A DNA stretch of 42,406 nt from Bacillota bacterium (GCA_017460805.1 JAFUAF010000016.1:1-42406); one strand, 5' to 3'. Shown: positions 32,162-41,915, counted from the first letter of the stretch. Notes: generated by a model not told the origin, from the sequence alone. Program-made: numbers and translations.

Positions 32162-32572
32162 ATGGAATGGAATAAAAAACTTGCAACGGGTGTTGACGAA
32201 TTTGATAAAATGTACCCCGTTATGATCGAAAATGTTAATGCTTCTTTACGACTTCTTGCCGCAAGCCGTACCGTTACGGACTACCGCAAGCACGTAGACG
32301 CAATCAAAATGGAGTTTATACGGCTGTTCTCCTATCAGGAAAGCTTGATGTATCAGCAGAAATACCCCCAGTATTATCAGCACAAGCATCATCACGAACA
32401 GTTTATAGAGAAACTCAAGGAGATATCCAGTCAGTTCAGTTCGGACTACTTCGGCTCCACCACTGCCGCTCAGGTAGACAATATCATCAAAAACTGGCTT
32501 ATGCAGCACATATTCATGTATGACAAGCTGTGGGGACAGTTTACTATCGAAAAAGAAAAAGAGAATAAATAA
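32162..32572 (+). CDS. Divergent hemerythrin-like protein lacking one iron site
   Basis: A 136-residue four-helix protein of the bacteriohemerythrin family. Conserved landmarks are EWNKKLATGVDEFDKM, then SLMYQQKYPQYYQHKHHHEQF and NWLMQHIFMYDKLW. Ligands His74, His78, His116 and Asp121 of the usual di-iron site are present. The positions equivalent to the other ligands are changed: the DxQH histidine is Tyr18, the HF histidine is Leu55, and the bridging glutamate is Gln59 (Glu60 follows). It is therefore unlikely to bind oxygen at a normal di-iron centre. It sits directly behind the prepilin with an AAAAGGGA site and before a strong terminator, suggesting co-expression. Function unknown. Confidence 0.85.
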   Translation: MEWNKKLATGVDEFDKMYPVMIENVNASLRLLAASRTVTDYRKHVDAIKMEFIRLFSYQESLMYQQKYPQYYQHKHHHEQFIEKLKEISSQFSSDYFGSTTAAQVDNIIKNWLMQHIFMYDKLWGQFTIEKEKENK

Positions 32573-32573
32573 T

Positions 32574-32609
32574 AAAACAGCGGAAAGTGGATAGGCTTTC
32601 CGCTGTTTT
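32574..32609. terminator. Bidirectional intrinsic terminator between the hemerythrin-like gene and hisH
   Basis: aaaacagcggaaag (32574-32587) and ctttccgctgtttt (32596-32609) form a perfect 14-bp stem with an 8-base loop and T tracts on both strands. It ends the prepilin island transcript and the his transcript. Confidence 0.95.
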
Positions 32610-32627
32610 TATGTTTATAAATAAATT

Positions 32628-33224
32628 TTACAATGAGGCAAAGTTTTTAAGTATCTGCAAGCCCGTGTCACCGCTTTTTTCGGGGTGGAACTGGAGTGCG
32701 TAGATATTGTCTTTCTGCACCGCCACCTGTATTTCCTTGCCGTAAAATGTAGTCGCCGATACAACGGGCGCATCGGTCTCGAGATAATACGAATGAACGA
32801 AATACACATAAGGCTTTTCGTCAAGGCCGTCAAACAGCGGCGACCGCATTTTTACACTAAGGTCGTTCCAGCCGATATGCGGTTTTTTTACATTATCGGG
32901 CAAAAGAACTACCTTGCCCGGGATAAGACCCAGACCCTCGTATTCGCCGTACTCATAACTTTTATCAAAGACAAGCTGCATACCGAGACATATTCCCAAA
33001 AACGGCTTGCCAGCCTCTACAGCCTTATATATTACCTTGTCAAAGCCCTTTTCGCGGATAGTGGCTATTGCATCCGCAAATGCCCCCACACCCGGCAAAA
33101 CAAGCTTTTCCGCACGTTCCATAACAGATATGTCATCCGTTACAACAGCCTCAAAGCCAAGATATTCAAAGGCTTTCTGCACCGACCGCAAATTGCCCAT
33201 TCCGTAATCAATTATTGCTATCAT
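32628..33224 (-). CDS. hisH: Imidazole glycerol phosphate synthase glutaminase subunit HisH
   Basis: A class I glutamine amidotransferase that supplies ammonia to HisF in histidine synthesis. It has 198 residues. The start IAIIDYGMGNLRSVQKAFEYLG is diagnostic; the nucleophile Cys lies in FLGICLGMQLVFD and the His-Glu pair in LQFHPEKSG. It is 15 bp downstream of hisB and last in the operon. The partner hisF, and hisA, are not in this window. Confidence 0.97.
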   Translation of the reverse strand: MIAIIDYGMGNLRSVQKAFEYLGFEAVVTDDISVMERAEKLVLPGVGAFADAIATIREKGFDKVIYKAVEAGKPFLGICLGMQLVFDKSYEYGEYEGLGLIPGKVVLLPDNVKKPHIGWNDLSVKMRSPLFDGLDEKPYVYFVHSYYLETDAPVVSATTFYGKEIQVAVQKDNIYALQFHPEKSGDTGLQILKNFASL

Positions 33225-33239
33225 TTCGGTTTCCTCTTT

Positions 33240-33827
33240 TTACTCCAACATTCCTTTGGTAGACAAAACACCGTCTATTCTTTCGTCTATCTGGGTTGCC
33301 ATATCCACCGCACGGCCGAATGCCTTGAACATAGCCTCGGCGATATGGTGGTTATTCTTGCCCGCAAGAACTTTTATATGCAGATTAAGGCCGCAGTTAT
33401 CGCTTACGGCACGGAAGAACTCCTCCACCATTTCGGTATCAAAACTGCCGAGTGTAGGAGCGGTAAACGTACCGTCAAACACAAGCAGCGGTCTGCCCGA
33501 AAAATCTACCGCACACAGCACAAGCGCCTCATCCATAGGCACAATAGCGTGTCCGTAGCGCTTTATGCCGACCTTATCGCCAAGAGCCTCGGCAAGACAC
33601 TTACCAAGCACGATGCCGACATCCTCAACGGTATGATGACAGTCCACATCAAGATCTCCATCGGCGTTTACCGTCAGATCCATAAATCCATGCTTAGAAA
33701 TATGCGTGAGCATATGGTCAAAAAATCCGACACCCGTAAAAATATCGTTGTAGCCCGTGCCGTCGATATTAAGTTTCATTCTGATCTGTGTTTCAAACGT
33801 ATTGCGTTCAATTTCCGCGCTTCTCAT
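33240..33827 (-). CDS. hisB: Imidazoleglycerol-phosphate dehydratase HisB
   Basis: Dehydrates imidazole glycerol phosphate to imidazole acetol phosphate. It is the monofunctional form, 195 residues, without the N-terminal phosphatase found in enterics. Two manganese-binding His clusters are visible: DVDCHHTVEDVGI and KNNHHIAEAMFKAFGRA, plus FFDHMLTHISKHG. It is 20 bp after hisD. Confidence 0.97.
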   Translation of the reverse strand: MRSAEIERNTFETQIRMKLNIDGTGYNDIFTGVGFFDHMLTHISKHGFMDLTVNADGDLDVDCHHTVEDVGIVLGKCLAEALGDKVGIKRYGHAIVPMDEALVLCAVDFSGRPLLVFDGTFTAPTLGSFDTEMVEEFFRAVSDNCGLNLHIKVLAGKNNHHIAEAMFKAFGRAVDMATQIDERIDGVLSTKGMLE

Positions 33828-33847
33828 AATCTTACCCTCATAATAAT

Positions 33848-35137
33848 TTACAGTCTTACTCTTATTGAATTTGCGTGCGCCGTCAATCCCTCGGCATTTG
33901 CAAACTTTATTACATCCTCGCCAAGATTTGACAACGCATCCTGTGAGAACGAAATTATGCTTGATTTTTTGATATAATCGTCAATGGACAGCGGCGAGAA
34001 GAAACGCGCCGTACCGCCCGTAGGAAGAACATGGTTCGGTCCTGCCATATAGTCGCCCAAAGGCTCGGGGGTATAGTGTCCAAGGAAAATTGCACCCGCA
34101 TTTTTTATCTTCGGCAGCATATTGAAAGGCTCTGCCGTGCATACTTCCATATGCTCGGGGGCAATGGTATTGCAAAGTTCACACGCAGTATCCATATTTT
34201 CCGCAACAATTATCGCGCCGTAATTATCAAGCGATTTTTCTATTATCGCCTTTCTTTCAAGCACAGCGGTCTGTTTTGTGACCTCTTCCCGCACTTTCTT
34301 CGCAAGTTCCATACTTGTTGTGATAAGAACCGCAGATGCAAGCTCGTCATGTTCCGCCTGTGATAAAAGGTCGGCAGCAACATAAACGGGATTAGCCGTA
34401 TCGTCCGCAAGAATAAGTATCTCACTCGGACCCGCTACGGAATCTATATTTACATAGCCGTAAACGCTGCGTTTTGCAAGCGCAACAAAAATATTGCCGG
34501 GGCCTACTATTTTATCCACTCTTTTGATACTTTCCGTACCGTAGGCAAGGGCAGCAACAGCCTGCGCACCGCCTGCCTTATAGATAGTGTCTACACCCGC
34601 AATATCTGCGGCAACCACGGTCGTGGGTGTTACCTTGCCCTCGGCATTGGGAGGTGTGGTCATAACTATCTCGCCCACTCCCGCTACCTTTGCGGGTACT
34701 ATATTCATTAAAACGCTTGACGGATAAGCCGCCTTTCCGCCCGGCACATAAACACCGACACGGGCAAGCGGTCTTATCAGCTGACCGAGCATCTCGCCGT
34801 TGGTACTCGGTTCAAGCCAGCTGTTTATCTTCTGTTTTTGGTGAAAATCAGCTATTCTTGCGGCCGATTTTTCGATAACGGCAATAAGTTCCTTATCCAC
34901 CTGCGTATAAGCCTCTTTTATTTCTTCTTTGGTTACAACAAGGTTATCCGCATTTATATCGGCCTTGTCAAAACGTTTTGTATACTCAAAAAGCGCCTTA
35001 TCGCCGTTTTTCCTTATATCGGCAAGAATATCGTTTACAGTTTCCTGTACATTGCCGTATTCAAGCTGTGAGCGCGAAAGCAGGGCTTCAACAAGTTTTT
35101 TGCCCTCTGCATCACTGTATTCCATTATTTTTATCAT
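33848..35137 (-). CDS. hisD: Histidinol dehydrogenase HisD
   Basis: NAD-dependent zinc enzyme for the last two oxidations of histidine synthesis. It has 429 residues, the usual length. Signatures are [20 protein letters not shown], the [15 protein letters not shown] loop, [18 protein letters not shown] with zinc ligands, and [17 protein letters not shown]. Its ATG overlaps the hisZ-hisG stop by 4 bp, so the two are coupled. Confidence 0.97.
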   Translation of the reverse strand: MIKIMEYSDAEGKKLVEALLSRSQLEYGNVQETVNDILADIRKNGDKALFEYTKRFDKADINADNLVVTKEEIKEAYTQVDKELIAVIEKSAARIADFHQKQKINSWLEPSTNGEMLGQLIRPLARVGVYVPGGKAAYPSSVLMNIVPAKVAGVGEIVMTTPPNAEGKVTPTTVVAADIAGVDTIYKAGGAQAVAALAYGTESIKRVDKIVGPGNIFVALAKRSVYGYVNIDSVAGPSEILILADDTANPVYVAADLLSQAEHDELASAVLITTSMELAKKVREEVTKQTAVLERKAIIEKSLDNYGAIIVAENMDTACELCNTIAPEHMEVCTAEPFNMLPKIKNAGAIFLGHYTPEPLGDYMAGPNHVLPTGGTARFFSPLSIDDYIKKSSIISFSQDALSNLGEDVIKFANAEGLTAHANSIRVRL

Positions 35138-36765
35138 TTATCTTCCAACTCCCTTAAACCCTTTATAATGTCAGCAATCCGCTTGTGTTCAAGCTTCATG
35201 CTTACGCGGTTTACCACCATTCTTGCGGATATCGGGCACACATCTTCAAGTACGGAAAGACCGTTTGCTTTTAAAGTAGAACCCGTTTCAACAATATCCA
35301 CTATTACATCCGAAAGACCTACGATAGGCGCAAGCTCAACAGAGCCGTTAAGCTTCACTATCTCGATAGTCTGATGCTTTTTATGGTAGAAATGCTCCTT
35401 GGCAACATTCGGATATTTTGTGGCAACACGCAGATCGTTGCTGTGCTTCATTATCTCCCATGCGCTTTCCGAGCCCGCCACAGCAAATTTACACTTGCCG
35501 AAACCAAGGTCGTATACCTCGTAAAGATTACGGTTTTCTTCCAAAAGCGTATCCTTGCCGACAAAACCTATATCGGCCGCACCCGACTCCACATATGTAG
35601 GCACGTCGGTCGCCTTTGCAAGGAAAAATTTCAATTTAAGTTCTTCATTTGTAAATATCAGCTTGCGCGAGTCCTCTTTCATCTCTTCGCAGGTAATACC
35701 CATTGTTTCAAGCAAAGCCATGGCCTTGTCCGCAAGTCTGCCCTTTGCAAGAGCAAAAGTGAGGTATTTGTCGCCGTTTTCTTCCGACTGCGCGCTTATT
35801 GCCGACATAAGGTTGTTTATATTGATAGAAAGACCGACAGCGGGATAATCCGCACCGAAATTTTTGACCATGTTGTCATAACGTCCGCCGTCAACTATAG
35901 AAAAGCCCGAGCCGTAAGCATAGCCGCGGAAAACAATGCCCGTATAGTAGTCCATCTGTCCCACAACGCCAAAATCAAATGATATGTATTTTTCAAAACC
36001 CTTTTCTTTAAGGTCGTCATATATCTTATGCAGATGCGCAAGCGCCGCAAGAGATTTTTGATTTTTGACCGATACGGCCATTTTTTCAAGCAGAGAAATA
36101 TCACCGATAAGCAAAGGAAGATCGGCAAAAAGCGTTTTTACATCTTCTCTTATATCAAGTGAAGAGGCGATCTCTGCTACCTTGACATAATTCTTATCCA
36201 CAATGCTCTCACGTATCTTCTCGCAGTCCGAAGCGGAAATGCCCGCTTCTTCAAGCACGCCCTGCAAAAAGGCAACATCGCCGATATCTATGCGAAAATC
36301 TTTAAGACCCGATGCAAGCAAAGCGTTTATAGCCGCTTCCAGCACTTCGGTGTCAGCCTTTGCACCCTTTGCGCCTATCAGCTCGATACCCGCCTGAGTA
36401 AACTCGCGCATCTTGCCCTGATAATTCTCGTTATATCTGAAACAATTTCCGATATATGAAAATTTAAGCGGTATATCGCCCTCATTATAGGCCGTTGACG
36501 CTATACGCGCAATAGCGGGCGTAATATCGGGACGCAGGCCAAGGATAGAGCCGTCTCTGTCAAGCAGCTTGTGCATTCTTTTGCTGTCCACGCCGCCCAT
36601 GCCCTCATACACCTGCGCAAACTCAAACGCAGGGGTATCTATAGCCTGATAGCCGCACTTATCGAACACGGCCTGTATGCTGTTTTCTATCTGTTTTTTA
36701 AACGCATATTCCGCGGGGAGATAGTCCTTTACACCCTCGGGGGTATGCAGTCTGTAATTCATCAT
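35134..36765 (-). CDS. hisZG: HisZ-HisG fusion: ATP phosphoribosyltransferase with fused regulatory subunit
   Basis: One continuous frame of 543 residues joins two normally separate subunits of the first histidine enzyme. Residues 1 to about 326 are HisZ, a histidyl-tRNA synthetase paralogue: [24 protein letters not shown] and [20 protein letters not shown], with [12 protein letters not shown]. From about 331 the short-form catalytic HisG follows (213 residues): [29 protein letters not shown], and the phosphoribosyl-binding [18 protein letters not shown]. Short HisG normally needs HisZ in trans. The start is at 36765 or the adjacent ATG 36762, after a GAGGT site. The leader is only about 37 bases, with no room for an attenuator. 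Confidence 0.93.
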   Translation of the reverse strand: MMNYRLHTPEGVKDYLPAEYAFKKQIENSIQAVFDKCGYQAIDTPAFEFAQVYEGMGGVDSKRMHKLLDRDGSILGLRPDITPAIARIASTAYNEGDIPLKFSYIGNCFRYNENYQGKMREFTQAGIELIGAKGAKADTEVLEAAINALLASGLKDFRIDIGDVAFLQGVLEEAGISASDCEKIRESIVDKNYVKVAEIASSLDIREDVKTLFADLPLLIGDISLLEKMAVSVKNQKSLAALAHLHKIYDDLKEKGFEKYISFDFGVVGQMDYYTGIVFRGYAYGSGFSIVDGGRYDNMVKNFGADYPAVGLSININNLMSAISAQSEENGDKYLTFALAKGRLADKAMALLETMGITCEEMKEDSRKLIFTNEELKLKFFLAKATDVPTYVESGAADIGFVGKDTLLEENRNLYEVYDLGFGKCKFAVAGSESAWEIMKHSNDLRVATKYPNVAKEHFYHKKHQTIEIVKLNGSVELAPIVGLSDVIVDIVETGSTLKANGLSVLEDVCPISARMVVNRVSMKLEHKRIADIIKGLRELEDK

Positions 36766-36808
36766 ATCGCACCTCTTATATACCATAAGGCATTTTTTCA
36801 CATATACT

Positions 36809-36837
36809 ATTATACCCGCATAAAAAGCTTTTGTCAA
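36809..36837 (-). promoter_or_regulatory. Perfect-consensus sigma-A promoter for the his operon
   Basis: On the minus strand TTGACA (36832-36837) and TATAAT (36809-36814) are exactly 17 bases apart, matching consensus at all 12 positions, about 45 bp upstream of the hisZ-hisG start. Confidence 0.88.
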
Positions 36838-36872
36838 TGTATGTACAATTAAAATCTTGTGTTTTGCATAAC

Positions 36873-36901
36873 TTGACATTATAGCTCATTTATGATACTA
36901 T
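36873..36901 (+). promoter_or_regulatory. Sigma-A promoter for the YcxB-like gene
   Basis: TTGACA (36873-36878), a 17-base spacer and TACTAT (36896-36901), 39 bp before the ATG. It is divergent from the his promoter, with 35 bp between the two -35 boxes. Confidence 0.75.
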
Positions 36902-36940
36902 ATATTTATATAAACACCCAACAGAAAGGACGGGATCGGT

Positions 36941-37432
36941 ATGGAAGATAAACCATTATACACAGTAGAATATGAGCACACATTGGAAGACTACCGCAAA
37001 TTCTGCCGTCACATGGTATGGAAACTGCCTGTTGTGATCACACTTGTAATTGTTGCGCTTTCTTCCCTTTTACAAGCACAAAAAGGGTTTGGTCCGCTGT
37101 TTTACATTATTTATACATTGGCTGTACTGGTTGGTTCGCTTATTGTAATGTTTATTGCATTTACTGCTTTATTTTACATCTATACGGATCGTTCCTGGAA
37201 GTCCGACAAAACTCCCAAAAAATCACATTACAGCTTTTTCTCCGACAAATTGCAGGCGTTTGACGGTCTGAATACAACAGTCACACCCTACAAAGACCTC
37301 TACAAAGTTGAAGAAACCAATGATTATTTCTTTATTATGCTCAGCAGCGACCGCGGACACATAATCAAAAAAGACGTTTGCAGCGAGGAACTTTCAAACT
37401 TTATAAGAAACATCAAAAAAAATGCCGCTTAA
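36941..37432 (+). CDS. YcxB-like membrane protein
   Basis: A 163-residue protein with a short N-terminal beta-like stretch (YTVEYEHTLEDYRKFCRHMVW), two membrane helices (about 29-46 and 54-80) and a soluble C-terminal half with HYSFFSDKLQAFDGLNTTVT, PYKDLYKVEETNDYFFIML and IIKKDVCSEELSNFIR. This layout matches the YcxB-like family found in Firmicutes, whose function is unknown. It is monocistronic: its own promoter lies upstream and its stop codon falls in the loop of the convergent terminator. Confidence 0.8.
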   Translation: MEDKPLYTVEYEHTLEDYRKFCRHMVWKLPVVITLVIVALSSLLQAQKGFGPLFYIIYTLAVLVGSLIVMFIAFTALFYIYTDRSWKSDKTPKKSHYSFFSDKLQAFDGLNTTVTPYKDLYKVEETNDYFFIMLSSDRGHIIKKDVCSEELSNFIRNIKKNAA

Positions 37433-37447
37433 CACGGCATTTTTTTA
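37415..37447. terminator. Bidirectional terminator between the YcxB-like gene and the RND pump gene
   Basis: aatgccg (37421-37427) and cggcatt (37435-37441) pair, with an A run before and a T run after, so it works on both strands. The YcxB-like stop codon is in the loop and the pump stop codon lies in the T run. Confidence 0.9.
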
Positions 37448-40400
37448 TTGATCCTTTTCGGCTTTTTTATTTTTGTTATAGATGGTATCATAAATCATCG
37501 GCACCATTACAAGGTTGATTATCATAGCCACAAACAGACCCGCTATCATAAGCGACGCCATAGGTACAAACAGTGCATCACCGAACAATGCAAGCGGCGC
37601 AAGGCCGAGCACCGTAGTCATGGTACTCATCCTTATAGGTCTGAAACGCTGTGCTCCCGCAGTAATGCAGGCCTCACGCACAGACATACCCTCGGCTATC
37701 TGATTGTCTATATAATCGACCAGAACGATAGCATTTGCAAGCACACAGCCAAGCAGACTTATCGAACCTATCAGCGCAAAGAACGTCAGTTTCTGACCCG
37801 TAAGGTAGAGAAATGCTATACCCGACATAGCGCCAAACGGGATAGAAATAAATACCAGCAGCACTTTTTTGATAGAACTGAACTGTATAAGCAGAATAAC
37901 AAGTATAAGGAAAAGCGAGATAACTGCCGCTTTTATAATATCCATGGCAAGTTCCATAAAATCTTTTCGCTCGCCCGTATATTCAACCGTTACACCATCG
38001 GGCAGATCCATTTTGTCAAGTTTATCCTGCAATTCGTTCTGCATGGAGATATTGCTGACCGTACTGCTGTTGTAGCAGCCGACAGTTCTGCCCCTTACGC
38101 CGTTTATGTGTGTTATTTTAGATACTTCCGTCTTGAGCGACACATCCGCAAACTGTCTTAACGGATGCTTTGTTTTGGTCGTGGATGCCTTTATCTTAAA
38201 TTCTTTAAGCTGTGTCTCGTTTTCTATATTACTGTCCAAAACTATCGGGTATTCGTGACTTCCGTTTTTGAACGAAGATATCTTTCTGCCCATAAGCGCA
38301 AGGCTCAGCTCGTTCTGTGCTTCGGCACGGAAAAGGCCTATAGTGTTTATCTTCAGATCGTCAACGTCCACAAAATAATCATATGTCGAAAGCTGACCGT
38401 TGTTGTTTACACCCTTTGCCCCGTCCATATCGCCAAGAATATCGTTTACTATTGCCTCGGCTTCGTTAAGGTCTTCAAGGTCGTTGCCTTTTAATTTTAC
38501 CTCCACAGGCTTACTTGTCAGTTTAAAGATATCTATCTCGTCAACAAGTATCATACCGCCGCCGACACGCTTTGACAGTTCGGACTGCAAAAAGTCCACC
38601 ATCTGCCATGTGTATTTAAAGCGCTCGCTCTTGTCAAGGTCAATTTTTACGTAAATATCGCCTATTTCCTTAGACTCGTTCTTGGGCATGATCGCATAGT
38701 CATAACGCGGGATACCACCGCCGACACAGCTGAGATAATACTTTGTTTCGGGCTGTTCGTCAAGGATAAGCTGGATATCATCTATCATCTTACGAGTCTT
38801 TGCCATATCCTCGCTGTCGCTGTTGACCTCAATGGTAACAACGTCTTTGAAAGCCTTTGGCTTTACCTGGAAATCTATCCTAAACAGTGCTATCGAGCAG
38901 ACCGCAAAAAACAATACTGCGGCTAATATAGTGATAAACCTGTTTTTCATTGCAAACCCGAATATCTTGTTATATATTTTTACGGGAAGTTCCTCTTTGC
39001 CTTCCTTTTCGGGTGTTTTTCTCAGGAATAAAAGACTCATAAGAGGTGTTACGAATATGGATACCAAAAAGCTTGCTATAAGCGAGATAACAATAACGCT
39101 CGGGAATGTAAACGCAAGCTGATGATATGCTCCGGGCAGCGTAAAAAGCGATGCAAAGCCCGAAATAGTTGTAAGCATGGAAACAAATACGGGCACTATA
39201 ACGCTCTGCGAGCCTTCTATAACCGCCTGTCGCCTTTCCATGCCATTATCCAGATTTTTCTGCACGGCATCACTTACTACGATAGCATTATCCACAAGCA
39301 TACCAAGCACAACTATAAGCGCCGCAAGTGATACGAACTGGATATCCAGGCCAAAAAGCTTCATGCCGATAAAGTTTGCAAAAATAGCGAGCGGTATGGC
39401 AAAACTTACAACAAAGGCATTTCTGAAATTCATGCCCACCATAATTACAATAATTACCAGCACAATTGATTCTATCAGGTTTATAATAAAATCGTTTACG
39501 GACTTTTCAACATCCTCGGACTGCAAGGCTATCGGGCTTAATAAAATATTGTCGGGCAAAGTCTTTGTATACTCCGCAATTACTTTATCCACCCTTTTGC
39601 CGACATCTACCGTATTGAGTCCTTCCGTAAAATAGACACCTATTACGGTTGCATTCTGCTTGTTATAAAGAAAATATTCTTCATCATCGGGCAGTTCCAT
39701 GCGTATATCAGCCACATCACCAAGGGTCGTCACAACACCGTCGTCCGTGATATTAATAACAAGGTCTTCTATTTCTTTAAGACTGTCAAAACGACAGCTT
39801 GTGGTCACATTTATCTCTTCGCCGTTCACTTTTATCGAACCCGTGGGGATAGCGCTGTTCTGATTTTGTATAACAGCAGCTATTTCCGCCATGGAAACGG
39901 GCTGATTGTTAAGTTTATCGGTATCAACGGTTATTTTTACCTGAGAATGTATGTCGCCGAATAATTTTACCTTTCTTACACCATCGACTGCACGCAATTC
40001 GTCTGCAAGCTCGCTGCACCGCTGTGAAAGTTCGTCATTTGAGATATTTTCGCCCGTCATTGCATAAACGGCTTCGCTTATCTCCATTATATCATCATCA
40101 ACGGTTATACTTGTTACCCCGCTTGGCAGTTCGAGTGCATTAAGACGTTTTCTCAGATCATCAAAGGAATCATCTACTTCCTGCTGAGAAAGATCCATAT
40201 CAAGCACGGCAACAACACCAAAACCATTGTCAAGTATCGTAGTATCACAATGGTCAAAACCGTCCATTTCCATTACGGCGTGTTCAACATCTTCTGCCAC
40301 CGTCTGCTCTATCTGTTCGGCAGTCGCACCGGGATAAATGACTTTTATAAGGCCTACGGGCACAATTACCTTTGGAAAGTGCTGTTTCGGCACTGTAATA

Positions 40401-40498
40401 TAACTCACAAGACCGCCGACAAAGCACATTATCATCATTATGATTATAAGTGTACGTCTTTGTAAAACACGCGCGGCAAAACTGTTATTATTGTCCAT
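37445..40498 (-). CDS. RND-family efflux transporter permease (AcrB/HAE-like)
   Basis: A 1017-residue proton-driven exporter. It shows the RND pattern: a first membrane helix at about 14-32, a large extracytoplasmic loop, helices 2-6 (about 335-500), a second loop, and helices 8-12 near the C-terminus. Helix 4 reads VVLGMLVDNAIVVSDAVQ, so the usual Asp-Asp pair is Asp-Asn. The second half has GCVLANAIVLVDYIDNQIAEG and STMTTVLGLAPLAL. Its ATG lies 11 bp inside the upstream adaptor gene, so the pair forms one pump. No TolC-like gene is present, consistent with a single-membrane cell. Substrate unknown (drugs, lipids or peptides). Confidence 0.93.
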   Translation of the reverse strand: MDNNNSFAARVLQRRTLIIIMMIMCFVGGLVSYITVPKQHFPKVIVPVGLIKVIYPGATAEQIEQTVAEDVEHAVMEMDGFDHCDTTILDNGFGVVAVLDMDLSQQEVDDSFDDLRKRLNALELPSGVTSITVDDDIMEISEAVYAMTGENISNDELSQRCSELADELRAVDGVRKVKLFGDIHSQVKITVDTDKLNNQPVSMAEIAAVIQNQNSAIPTGSIKVNGEEINVTTSCRFDSLKEIEDLVINITDDGVVTTLGDVADIRMELPDDEEYFLYNKQNATVIGVYFTEGLNTVDVGKRVDKVIAEYTKTLPDNILLSPIALQSEDVEKSVNDFIINLIESIVLVIIVIMVGMNFRNAFVVSFAIPLAIFANFIGMKLFGLDIQFVSLAALIVVLGMLVDNAIVVSDAVQKNLDNGMERRQAVIEGSQSVIVPVFVSMLTTISGFASLFTLPGAYHQLAFTFPSVIVISLIASFLVSIFVTPLMSLLFLRKTPEKEGKEELPVKIYNKIFGFAMKNRFITILAAVLFFAVCSIALFRIDFQVKPKAFKDVVTIEVNSDSEDMAKTRKMIDDIQLILDEQPETKYYLSCVGGGIPRYDYAIMPKNESKEIGDIYVKIDLDKSERFKYTWQMVDFLQSELSKRVGGGMILVDEIDIFKLTSKPVEVKLKGNDLEDLNEAEAIVNDILGDMDGAKGVNNNGQLSTYDYFVDVDDLKINTIGLFRAEAQNELSLALMGRKISSFKNGSHEYPIVLDSNIENETQLKEFKIKASTTKTKHPLRQFADVSLKTEVSKITHINGVRGRTVGCYNSSTVSNISMQNELQDKLDKMDLPDGVTVEYTGERKDFMELAMDIIKAAVISLFLILVILLIQFSSIKKVLLVFISIPFGAMSGIAFLYLTGQKLTFFALIGSISLLGCVLANAIVLVDYIDNQIAEGMSVREACITAGAQRFRPIRMSTMTTVLGLAPLALFGDALFVPMASLMIAGLFVAMIINLVMVPMIYDTIYNKNKKAEKDQ

Positions 40499-41873
40499 CT
40501 GTCACAGTCCCCTCTTTTGTGTTTTGTACCCTGACCGTGTCGTTTTCACGCAGGCTCTTTATGCCTTCGGTAACTATTACCGCGTTGGGGTCGTCAATTT
40601 CTACACGCACTTCGTCACCGTCTATCTCGCCAAGTGTAACTTTTTTGCGCACTACTTTGTTTTCGGGTGTTACCGTATAAACATAGTCCACGCCGCTTAA
40701 ATTAAATACGGCATTTATAGGCACAAAATAGCCCTCTTTACTGCCTGCGGGTATTTTAACGCTGACTGTTTCGCCCATTGTCACCTTTGACGAATCCACA
40801 TCTATCTCGACCTGATATGTACGCGTACTTTCATCGGGATACTGTGCTATAGTTGAAATAACGCCGTCTATCTCATCATTTATAACGGCTTTTTGGCCGA
40901 CTTTTATCTTCTGATATTCATCACTCGGCACACCGATAGAAACTATGCTTGAAGTGCTTTTTGCAACAATAACGGGATAGCCCGCACTTGTTACTTCCCC
41001 CTCTTTAAAGGGTATCTCCATTACATAGCCGTCATTTTCGGCCTTTATAACAGCATCGTTTATATTCTTTTTTGTAACACTTTCGCCTATCTCGGCACTG
41101 CTTATCTGGGACTGTATGCTTCTTACATCCTCGGCCTTTTGCGCTTTTAAGTTTTCAAGTGTATCCGATGCGGTTTTGCGCTTGTCATAAAGCGACTGCA
41201 ATTCCGCACGCTTGCCCTTTAACTCGGCCTCCGTGCCCTGATATGTGGCTCTTGCCTGTTCAAGGTTTGCCTGCTGTGTCACATACTGCGATTCAAGCGC
41301 CTCCATGTCCTTTTCGGTAACAAGACCCGCGGCATACAGTTTTCTTGTGCCGTCCAGTCTTGAATACAGGGTATCGAGTGCATTCTGTCCCGCATCAATG
41401 CTCTGCTGTGCCGCAACAAGCGCATTTTCCATCGCTTTGATGCCCGTTTCGGCAGCATCTATAGAAGTATCAAGCGTTTCTATATTGGTCTGTGCGGCCT
41501 TTATATTCGTATCATAAGTACTTACCGCTTTTTCAAGACCCGCCTTGGCCTGTTCGGTCGTATTGGAGTTTACACCCGCCGAAAATTCAAGCGTTGTTGT
41601 ATCAAGACTTGCAAGTTCGTCGCCTTTTTTAAAGCTGTCGCCCTTTTTGACATTTATTTTTGCTATCTTGCCCGCCATAAGGAAGGAATAATTCTTTGTT
41701 TCCTTGGCCTTTACAAAGCCGATATATTCCAATCCGTCATCTACATTTTTAACATCTACAGTCTGTGTTTTGACTATCTTTGCCTCATTTGACTCGACCG
41801 CTGCATCTTTTCCGCAGCCAACAAACGAAAACATCATCGCCGCGGCCAAAAGAACATATAGCTTTCTTTTCAT
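40488..41873 (-). CDS. RND efflux periplasmic-adaptor-type lipoprotein (membrane fusion protein)
   Basis: A 461-residue lipoprotein adaptor. The signal peptide ends in the lipobox FVGC, so it is anchored to the membrane exterior. After a lipoyl half (SFLMAGKIAKINVKKGDSFK) comes a long coiled-coil hairpin (about 95-270), then the second lipoyl half (AVIKAENDGYVMEIPFKEGE) and beta-barrel and membrane-proximal domains (TYQVEIDVDSSKVTMGETV). The ATG at 41873 follows AGAGG and gives a normal signal peptide; an in-frame start at 41909 would add 12 unlikely residues. It precedes and overlaps the permease gene. Confidence 0.92.
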   Translation of the reverse strand: MKRKLYVLLAAAMMFSFVGCGKDAAVESNEAKIVKTQTVDVKNVDDGLEYIGFVKAKETKNYSFLMAGKIAKINVKKGDSFKKGDELASLDTTTLEFSAGVNSNTTEQAKAGLEKAVSTYDTNIKAAQTNIETLDTSIDAAETGIKAMENALVAAQQSIDAGQNALDTLYSRLDGTRKLYAAGLVTEKDMEALESQYVTQQANLEQARATYQGTEAELKGKRAELQSLYDKRKTASDTLENLKAQKAEDVRSIQSQISSAEIGESVTKKNINDAVIKAENDGYVMEIPFKEGEVTSAGYPVIVAKSTSSIVSIGVPSDEYQKIKVGQKAVINDEIDGVISTIAQYPDESTRTYQVEIDVDSSKVTMGETVSVKIPAGSKEGYFVPINAVFNLSGVDYVYTVTPENKVVRKKVTLGEIDGDEVRVEIDDPNAVIVTEGIKSLRENDTVRVQNTKEGTVTDGQ

Positions 41874-41915
41874 AATATTCGCCTCTTTATATGTTTTGCA
41901 CTGTTCCATATTGCT

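Noticed and set aside
32685..33977. 430-codon plus-strand open frame opposite hisH, hisB and hisD
   Set aside because: It spans three well-supported minus-strand genes and has no domain or ribosome site; it reflects codon bias of the opposite strand.
36766..36808. Histidine leader peptide or T-box before hisZ-hisG
   Set aside because: The leader is about 37 bases with no His codon run and no attenuator stem.
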